A stretch of 64,000 bases of DNA, taken from the NCBI GenBank assembly GCA_023362775.1, contig JALMGJ010000008.1, positions 35,700,501 through 35,764,500 of the forward strand, in the 5' to 3' direction. The notes under the pieces were generated by a model. That model did no database searches. It saw only the letters and a list, made by a program, of their open reading frames with translations, and had not been told where the DNA came from. This DNA is from Charina bottae (Eukaryota > Chordata > Lepidosauria > Squamata > Charinaidae). How positions within the stretch are numbered: the stretch's first letter is position 1; each line of letters opens with the position of its first letter. Positions 56,622-64,000 of this stretch are shown one piece after another. The position numbers and the translations under genes were made by a program.

Positions 56622-56952
56622 AAAAAAAAGGTAAGGTTTTCCCCTGCACAGTCGTGTACGACTCTAGGGGCCAGTGCTCATCTCCGTTTGTTAGCCGAAG
56701 AGCCAGCATTGTCCAAAGACGCTTCTGCGGTCACGTGGCCGGCATGACGTGAGTGGAATGCTGTTACCATCCCACCAAAGTGGTACCTATTCATCTACTT
56801 GCATTTGTATGCTTTCGGATTGCTAGGTTGGCAAGAGCTGGGGCGAGTGCGGGAGCTCACTCCGTCATGCGGCGCTTGGGTCTCGAACCGCTGATCTTCC
56901 GATCTTCTGATCGACAAGCCTAGCGTCTTACCCACTGAGCCATCATGCCCCC
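56622..56952 (-). mobile_element. Sauria SINE, full length, perfect 14-bp target duplication
   Basis: Third copy of the family, also antisense. Flanked by TTACATCACTAGGT at 56608-56621 and 56953-56966. The minus strand has the head GGGGGCATGATGGCTCAGTG, the B-box-like GGTTCGAGACC, the body CGGCATGACGGAGTGAGCTC and the terminus CTAGAGTCGTACACGACTGT. Confidence 0.96.
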
Positions 56953-57655
56953 TTACATCACTAGGTGCTTTGACATTTATTGCCCCCATTTGTTTTACCC
57001 CAAAATAAGATTTGCATAGTAATCATGAGGCTTCACAATCACACACAGGCAATAAAATAACCTTTTTCTAAGCTACCTTGAATTAAGAAGGAAAAATACA
57101 TATGCCTTTGTCAACAGGCCCACTTTTCATATTTGCATGCATGCATTTTATATAAGTATGCCTGGAGCTTAGTTAAATAACTCTTAAGGATAGATATTAA
57201 ACAAAAAAAGAAGCATAGCCATGTGCACCTTTGCCAACACATTAAATGTATTTATAACAACAACAAAAATAATTAAAAATTAAAGGTATTTCATCCTCCA
57301 GGCACAGTATGATATGCCTCAACAAGCTGCCTGAACTTATGTTAATTAAAATTACTTTTTAATTTGGTAAACAGTGTTGATCTTCCATGTTGCTTTAAAA
57401 CCAGTCTACACAGTCTCAAGAAACTTCATCTGAATCTGCAGGAAAAATAACTTATTTTCAGTGCTATAATTTGGAAATCAGATGAGTTCTTTATTTACTT
57501 ACTTGCGAGTCAAGCACCAGAAAATGGGCATGTCCTGTGATTGGGAACTTGGGGTGGGGTTTGTTTGTTTGTTTTGTTTGTTTTTTGCCAGAATATTTGG
57601 AATGAAGCTATGGCACAGAGAAATGCTATCTCACCCTTCCCATTTGCCCCAATTC

Positions 57656-57756
<101 letters not shown>

Positions 57757-57759
57757 CAC

Positions 57760-58407
57760 AACAGCAGCTCTTTTAATAGAACATCCTTCAGGGAATTGAA
57801 GTTATGTACTTTTCCCATTGTATATAATTAAATCTTTAAAAAAAATAAATAGGGAGAAATTAATTGGAGGTCATCTGTCAACAGGAAGGGGACTAAAGCT
57901 GTTGATCGAAGATAGCAATATTCCAGTATGAGAGAACTCTGTTGAGAGAAGACCTGAATATGAAGCTTGTGGCTGGGAAGAACAGGATTATGCTACACAG
58001 GATTGTCTGCAGGGAGGGGAGGACAAGAAAAGTCAAGAGGGTGGCCACAATCACGCAATTAAAGGCCCGCCCTTTTTTATGTGTGTTACGAAGCACATAA
58101 CAAAGAGTCAGAGCTTTGATCTCATGGTTGTGGCTGCTGTCTTGATTTTTTATATTACGCCCACCCCCCTGGGACCCCCTGAAGTAGTAAGCATCCAGAA
58201 GACAATAGAGAAAAACACCAGAAGGCTCAAAGAAAGACATGGACTCTTAAGAAATCTTAGAGATTCTTGCAGTAGGATGAGGAGGAGGAGCTTGAGAGAG
58301 GTGAAGACTGTTTCCACTCCATCTGTTTTCTGATTGGTTAAATCTGTTCTGAAAGAAAAGTCATTGAGAGTTGGTTTAGCACTTTTATTTATTTATGTTC
58401 ATTACCT
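57760..58407. other. No gene recognised
   Basis: Non-coding. GTCAAGAGGGTGGCCACAAT...CCTTTTTTATGTG at 58032-58084 resembles ATCAAGATGGCAGCCGTGAT...TTTTTTATGTG at 60943-60997, perhaps one old repeat. Confidence 0.35.
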
Positions 58408-58425
58408 TTTGAGGTCAGCAGCTGA

Positions 58426-59389
58426 GATTAGAAACAGGAATGCCTCAAATTCAGGTTAGGGCCTGGAAGATGATGCTAAATTTTTGGATGAAACTTCAAT
58501 TCTTTCCAGTTGGATTGACCCCACTAGTTTTGATTGATAATTTTTCTTCTCCATGGAAACAGGCGATAGAACATAAGCTGGCTCTGTATGGGTTTTCCCC
58601 ATTATTCTTAAAATCACTAGATTACGATCAAGCCAAACTATTGGTTAACAATAGAATAAACGATATGGAATTCCAGTTAGAAGTTAATAGAATACCTATT
58701 CATAGTAGAAATCGGATAAGATGGGGCACATGGGAACCAGCAGGCTATTTGAAAGACCTAACCTTTCCTAAGATTAGAATAGCATTTTTTAAAGCTAGAT
58801 TTAATATCCTTCCATCAGCACTCCTGCAAGGTAGATATAATAAAACCCCACTAGCAGAGAGAACCTGCACATGCGGTAAAGAGGAGGTTGAAAATATCGC
58901 TCATGTTTTATTACGTTGTAAATATTATAGGGATATTAGATCAAAATACATCCATTCTCTAATAGAAAGATTTCCAGGGAGACCAGATAGTTTCTATGAG
59001 AACCATCTTTTACAAGATACAAATCCAAGTATTACCCGTCTAGTAGCCAAATTTTGTGCTGCCGCAATAACGATGAGACAAAATCAGATAAAGAAATAGG
59101 GATTTTTATTTGTGCTCATATTTTTACTAATATTCTGTTTAATTATTTTAATAATTTTGTGGATACTCATTTTATAATATTTTATAATACAGTACTAATA
59201 GAATGTTCATTTAATGATTAATTAAATTAAAATGTTATTATAGTATAGGATTTTATACGTTATAGTATAATTGTCCTAACACATTGTTTTTATATATAGA
59301 CGTATCTATAAGATCTAGTCGCCTGTATCCCTAATTCTTATTAAGTGTATGTTGCTGGTTATTGACCGAATAAATAAATGTTGTTGTTG
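58426..59389 (+). mobile_element. Non-LTR retrotransposon, strongly 5'-truncated, clade undetermined
   Basis: A 964-bp insertion flanked by TTTGAGGTCAGCAGCTGA (58408-58425) and the same word with one extra A (59390-59408). The 3' end reads GACCGAATAAATAAATG followed by a TTG triplet tail. Only the end of the ORF is present. Confidence 0.88.
58440..59099 (+). CDS. LINE ORF C-terminal domain with Cys/His knuckle, 219 codons
   Basis: An uninterrupted frame starting essentially at the truncation point. It ends with a knuckle near residues 141-160: TCTCGKEEVENIAHVLLRC (C-X1-C...H-X4-C), followed by KYYRDIRSKYIHSLIERFPG. Knuckles of this kind end the ORFs of several LINE clades. No RT motif remains, so the clade (R4/Dong-like or Vingi-like are candidates) cannot be fixed. 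It differs from the L1, L2 and RTE proteins in this window. The absence of stops suggests a fairly recent insertion. Confidence 0.7.
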   Translation: MPQIQVRAWKMMLNFWMKLQFFPVGLTPLVLIDNFSSPWKQAIEHKLALYGFSPLFLKSLDYDQAKLLVNNRINDMEFQLEVNRIPIHSRNRIRWGTWEPAGYLKDLTFPKIRIAFFKARFNILPSALLQGRYNKTPLAERTCTCGKEEVENIAHVLLRCKYYRDIRSKYIHSLIERFPGRPDSFYENHLLQDTNPSITRLVAKFCAAAITMRQNQIKK

Positions 59390-59984
59390 TTTGAGGTCAG
59401 CAAGCTGATGCAGAGTGCCAAAAATGAGTAGGAAGTCTTGGGCAAAAGAAATTAAAGGCAGGCATTAAGAGAAAAGCAAAGGAAATCTAGCCAAGTCTGT
59501 TTTATTGCAACAGTATTCATTGTCTCAAACTTCCTTTCTATGATAGCAAACTATTATGGGTGTGCAAAATGGTCCATTCGTGAGCCATTAAATGCACTGG
59601 AGAGCTACTTTTTGTGGTACGTGGCTAAGGGAGGTAGGAAAAGGAAGGCAAGGGGAAGATTGGGGGATGGTGGCTGAATGCAGCAGTAGCTGACGGGAAG
59701 TAGGAAAAGGAGGTATTAAAAAATGGAGGCACAGAGTGTGCTGGTGTCTATGTTGTGCTTGAAGTCAAGGATATTGGTGGTGGCATTTCAATTTAGCTTC
59801 AAGAATGGCATGTTCCACAGGTTCACTCCCCGCTGTTTGCTTCAAGGATGGCTTTCCCACCCTCCTGATCTTCCAAGTACCTTTCTTTCCCTACCTCTCC
59901 CTAGCAGCCATCAGTGTCCTTGAGGTAGAAAAAGGAAGGTTCTGGGAAGATTGAGGGGCAGTTGGAAATCCTCTTTGGTGGATT

Positions 59985-60440
59985 TTACCAACTCTATCCA
60001 ACTGTAATTTTCTTGATCTTCCCCTGCCTTCAAGCCATTCACTTTTCCTTCACATGTTTGTTTTGCAATTCGATTCTCATTCATTCTTTCTCTATAATCA
60101 AGCCACTTCAACATACTTATTTTGTACTTCTCACTTATTTTAGATTCAATACACATTCATTGCTGACCATATCCCTTCTTGTTTTGCCACATGGCAAGGC
60201 TGCCAGAGCTGACCTGCAACAATTCAGACAACCATTAGTTGGCAGCAAAAACATACAGAAAACAACTCTCTGCTGCCATCAGGTAGTCACCTGAAGTATT
60301 GCAGGCCAGATCTGGTAACTCTACCTCACATACTTCTTAAGTAATTATTCCCCACTGCATTTTCACTTCTGTATAAAAAGTAGGCAGAAGCATCCTCTTA
60401 TAGGCAGACATTTTCACTTCTTTTGATGAACATTCATTCC
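59985..60440 (-). pseudogene. Unclassified LINE relic, second copy
   Basis: The minus strand 60156 down to 59960 reads MLKWLDYRERMNENRIAKQT, CEGKVNGLKAGEDQENYSWI, a decayed LRWFGHxxRMxEeRLTKQxxEgKVnGrrgrGrP motif of LINE ORF ends. Plus-strand words (CATTCACTTTTCCTTCACATG, TTGTTTTGCAATTC, ATACACATTCATTGC) are collinear with 52390-52860. Confidence 0.6.
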
Positions 60441-60690
60441 TCAGAACAGATCACATGTTATCTACTGTCTTTGTACCAGATTTGGCAGAACTTTCTTCAG
60501 CTATTTATCTGTTATCACTTTTTAACCAATCACATAAGGATTGGAACTCAGCAAATTAATCTGGCAAATGTCCAATTAAGAAATTGCTATCTTCCTGTTG
60601 AAGAAGAGCACTTGATTATTTTATGTAAATTATTTTCTTAATAAACATTTGTGTCGGATTTGTAACCTTATATGTAGTGATAGTGTGTGC

Positions 60691-60748
60691 TGTGTCATAT
60701 GAGCAAATGTGTCATATGAGCAATCCTGTGCCTGTGTCATATGAGCAA
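60691..60748 (+). repeat. TGTGTCATATGAGCAA short repeat, three copies
   Basis: The 16-mer or its core occurs at about 60691, 60709 and 60733. This is a small local duplication of no known function. Confidence 0.8.
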
Positions 60749-61204
60749 AGACACTAAGTTTCTACAAGATGCAGACAGTTTATTTTGGTGGTAAGGTAAA
60801 GTTACTCTAGAGTTGAGCTATTTGACTGGTGATGTCTTGGTATACCAACTTGCAGTTTTCCTGGGAACAATATTAAGTGAGTTTGTCTTTGCCTTCTTCC
60901 AAGAGTGGTGGGTCTGCTGGTAGGATTACGAAAAGAAGAAAAATCAAGATGGCAGCCGTGATGGTCCAGTTGAAGGTCCATCTGTTTTTTATGTGCAACT
61001 AAATTAATTTTCTACTAACCCCCTTATTATTTTTTTCTTTTTCAGAGTGATGGCTTTATACTACATGCTTCTGCAGAACCAAGACCTACATATTTCTGTA
61101 TTGAAATGTTCCAAATGCCTGCATGGAAGTGTCACGCAGCCTTTCTTGTTCCCCATGGTATGCTTTATTTATGTGATAGAAGACTGGATTATATTGCCTC
61201 AGAT

Positions 61205-61513
61205 CTGCCTTTCTCAACCTTTTGACTCTAGAGGAACCCTTGAAATATTTTTCAGGCCTCGGGGAACCCCTGCACATTCAGGCTCAAATATAGGCCAGAA
61301 GTTACAAAATCATTATATTCATTTCATGGGTAGGCCTGTACATATGCATTAACAGTGTTCTTAAACTAAAAATAAAGAATGAAACTTACCTCTTTAATGT
61401 GAAGTTGCCCAAATTTGAAATATTTTTTTAAATAAATCGTGATCTCCCAGGGAACCCCTAGTGACCTCTTGTAGAACCCTAGGGTGCCATGGAACCCTTG
61501 TTGAGAAACCCTG
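61205..61513. mobile_element. hAT-like MITE, 309 bp
   Basis: Ends CTGCCTTTCTCAACC and GTTGAGAAACCCTG, with GGAACCCTTG / GGAACCCCTG words repeated at both sides. A candidate 8-bp duplication is CCTCAGAT (61197-61204) versus CCTTAGAG (61514-61521), two mismatches. No transposase. Confidence 0.7.
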
Positions 61514-61689
61514 CCTTAGAGGCATTTGGGATTATTAAAATGGTAGGAGTCTTCCTCAGTGAGACCTGCTGGGATATTTGCATCCTGGTAGCTGATTTGG
61601 GGTGCCAGACACTGAGAATTACCTCTCCCTCCTTTATAACAGACTTCATGCATCACCCACAATACGATTTGGGGAGAAAGATGGCAAAA

Positions 61690-62178
61690 CCGCTGAGCTG
61701 TAAAGACTGCCGGTCTAATGGTTGGCAGTTCGAATCCCCGCATGGCGAGGTGAGCTCTCGCCACTCGCCCCAGCTTCTGTCAACCCAACAGTTCGAAAGC
61801 TAATGCGAGTAGATAAATGGGTACCACCTTAAAGTGGGTCAATTTGCTGGCGTCCTGTCGGGGGTCGCCCTCGGAACGAAGAAAAGACCTCGTGAATCCC
61901 GTGAATGGCGGCGGAGGACGATGGATCCCGATCGACAACATCCAGGACGTCAGCAGCCAACTCGGAAGCAAAGTATCCTGGGACATGTAGTCCAATGCCT
62001 ACGGAAGAAGAGCCGGTTCCCTTACCCCCTCCCTTAGCGCGCGGTTAAATAACATTGTTTAATATATGAATTGTATAATATATGAATTTCAATGCTGTAA
62101 GCCACCTAGAGTCCTCCGATAGGGAGGGGATAGGCGGGGTATAAATATGATTAATAAATAAATAAATAAATAAATAAA
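61690..62178 (+). mobile_element. Chimeric SINE: tRNA-like head, unfamiliar body, L2 tail
   Basis: The head CCGCTGAGCTGTAAAGACTG, GGTTGGCAGTTCGAATCC (B box) and AGCTTCTGTCAACC resembles the Sauria SINE head and upper body (GCGAGTAGATAAATGGGTACC). From about 61845 the body differs (GGCGTCCTGTCGGGGGTCGC). It finishes with the L2 3' end CCACCTAGAGTCCTCCGATA, GGATAGGCGGGGTATAAAT and (AATA)n at 62152-62178. It may be one SINE family that swapped its BovB tail for an L2 tail, or two adjacent insertions. Confidence 0.7.
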
Positions 62179-62737
62179 ATGCTGCAACCTGTCCACTGCA
62201 ATGTCTCCAGTGGATGGCCTCCCTCTTTTCCAGGCTGCAGTGAGACCACGTTTATGTTCTTTATTTTATTTACTCAATTTCTAACAGCAACAGCAATTTA
62301 TAAGCCATCTCAAACTTCGAAGCAAGTTTAATATGCTAATGTATACATATTAAAGCAGAGAAAAACGGGAGACCAAAAATGAAAATCGTGTCTAATTACC
62401 AGATCAGGGAAGAGAAACACAATAACTACCAAAATCAGTGTGGGGTTACAAATCACCCTACTCCAGAGCCTGCTAAAAAAGCCAAATTTGTAGGGCTTTC
62501 CTAAATGATAGCAGGGTAAGCGGTGTGCAGATTGGGAGAGGAGGAAGTTATGGCAAAGGTTGGGGCAGCAACAGAAATTTGGCATCTCTTTATTCCTCTG
62601 ATAGTCAAATGAATAGGAATTACAATAATAACTGAAGAGTTCTAACAATAATGCAGAGCATGCAGTTGCTTCAGCTTTTCACTTTTTCTGAAGTAACCAC
62701 CAGGAATGAGTCGTGTTTCAGCCGGAGGACTTTTATA

Positions 62738-62806
62738 GAATTTTAGAATCATAGAATGTAAAGGTTGGAAGGGATCTTGGAGATCATATAGTCCAATCCC
62801 TGGCCT
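62738..62806 (-). mobile_element. CR1 LINE 3' end relic, antisense
   Basis: TTTTAGAATCATAGAATGTA, AAGGTTGGAAGGGATCTTGG, AGATCATATAGTCCAATCCC is the reversed CR1 terminus (the AGAATCATAGAAT octamer tail, then GGTTGGAAGGGACCTT). Confidence 0.85.
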
Positions 62807-62917
62807 GGTACATGATTTTGGTTGATGTTATAAGTCTGAGCTTTATTCTCAGTGCTGATGGCTATGACACAAAATGTCTGAAGGGCTGAGGGAAGGCTGG
62901 TATAGATAGGCACCTTT

Positions 62918-62995
62918 TAATAACCGCCGTTCCCCATTGGGGGAGATGGGCGGTTATATAAATTTAATTAAATAAAAATAATAATAAAATAAAGG
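62918..62995 (+). mobile_element. L2 3' tail
   Basis: TAACCGCCGTTCCCCATTGG, GGGAGATGGGCGGTTATATA followed by AATTAAATAAAAATAATAATAAAATAAA; only the last LINE bases remain. Confidence 0.85.
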
Positions 62996-64000
62996 GATCC
63001 AGTCGATCCCCTCTCTTTCTCTCTCTTAGATAGTCTCTGAAATATTGTTCCTCTTTTCTCCCATTCAAGATCTGAATTATTCCAACAGACGTTGCCTCTA
63101 GAATCTTGAGAGAACAGCAAATCAGTTCGGGTTGTTCTGAGTCTTGGATCAGAAAGATCATCAGAGCTGTGTTACAAATGGTCGATTTATCCTTTCCATT
63201 CCTTAGTTCCCTTTACTTTTTTCAGGGTTGGGCTCAGGTCAGCATGAGCTGTGAGAGAACGCAATGTTTCTAGTACTGCTATCTTAGAGCTGGGTAGGAG
63301 CATCCAAAGAAAGCTTGAGAAACTTTTTGGTACCTGCCAGACCTCCTATTGAAGCCATGCTGTTCAGATATCCAATGCATCTGGAGGACATTCAGATGAT
63401 GAAAGCTGGTCTGAGACCTACAACAATATCTAACATTTACAAATAGAAAAGCAAAATATTTTACCATAGAGGTAAAAGTGTAAAAAGTATCTACTTAGCC
63501 TTGATTTAAATGCTTGAAAAGAAATGAGTAAATTATAATAATCAGAGTAGCCATTCTGTTTACTTACAGAGAATTAGAAGCTACAACATCAAAAATATAA
63601 AATACTCAATTGTATTTTTCTAACTGGAGAAGAACCTTTTGTGAATAAAAAATATATACCTTGAGGATGTGAAGATGTTTTTAAAATGTAAAGAAAGAAA
63701 TTACGAACAAGAGCACAGTGTCATACACAATAGATACTCATTTTCCAGTGAATAATACTAGAATTTTAACTAGCTCTATTTTTCTGCACTTTGCCTTGTT
63801 TCAGATGGAGACGTGAGCTCCTATCACATCACCACGGAATGGTGTGTTTTTGTCAATGCAATACTAAAAAGAGGGGGAGGGGAGAATAACTAAATTTCCC
63901 AACAGGGCTCACACATCCAAAGGTTTTTGAATTAGCTCTGTTAGTATATGTTGTGTTTGAATAAAACTGGAGGTTAGGCTCTACCATCAACCCCTGCCTT
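62996..64000. other. No gene recognised
   Basis: AT-rich, non-coding to the window end as far as I can see. Confidence 0.45.

Overview
The window is vertebrate nuclear DNA, most likely from a squamate reptile (lizard or snake). That call rests on the repeat mixture. It holds RTE/BovB LINEs, Sauria-type SINEs whose 3' ends match BovB, L2/CR1-type LINEs with short microsatellite tails, an L1, GIY-YIG Penelope elements, a CORE/MIR-like tRNA SINE, hAT and Tc1/mariner DNA elements, and solo LTRs. I could not tell lizard from snake, and I recognised no host protein-coding exon. Nearly every sizeable reading frame belongs to a transposable element, is an antisense shadow of one, or runs through a simple repeat.

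Layout. 1-13 kb: AT-rich non-coding DNA with a BovB/RTE LINE (1564-3267, 10-bp target duplication), a MIR-like SINE split by a hAT MITE (6432-6702), two adjacent perfect hairpins (7596-7681), RTE and CR1 relics, and a BovB fragment (9994-10340). 13-25 kb: an L2 LINE (13250-14744), several L2 tails, a 947-bp solo LTR nested in a mariner-like MITE (18866-20049), an antisense L2 with an uninterrupted 236-residue frame (20461-21361), and two inverted copies of an LTR-like repeat (11150-11700 and 22668-23125). 25-31 kb: microsatellites, SINEs and a strong CpG island (about 28900-30680). The island is the only convincing host regulatory element and probably marks the 5' end of an unidentified gene. 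31-42 kb: a palindromic hAT MITE, a Tc1 relic, an L2, and a 5'-truncated L1 (37183-39118, 19-bp target duplication) that itself carries a palindromic Penelope stub. 42-53 kb: Sauria SINEs, two hAT elements, two near-identical Penelope copies in opposite orientation (46122-47716 and 50801-52032) with open RT/GIY-YIG frames, a 341-bp solo LTR, and a LINE relic. 53-64 kb: an 800-bp pyrimidine-rich hexanucleotide array, nested L2s, another Sauria SINE, a LINE carrying only a C-terminal zinc-knuckle domain (58426-59389), a hAT MITE, and a chimeric tRNA/L2 SINE.

The most interesting component is the Penelope system. Its three insertions each have 12-13 bp target duplications. All share a 3' terminus with a hammerhead-ribozyme-like core (CTGAAGA, a stem II, then GAAA). 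One insertion is a fold-back of two opposed 3' termini. One landed exactly on the edge of a hAT element, so its open frame now begins inside hAT sequence. Nested insertions with visible target duplications give a relative chronology at several loci.
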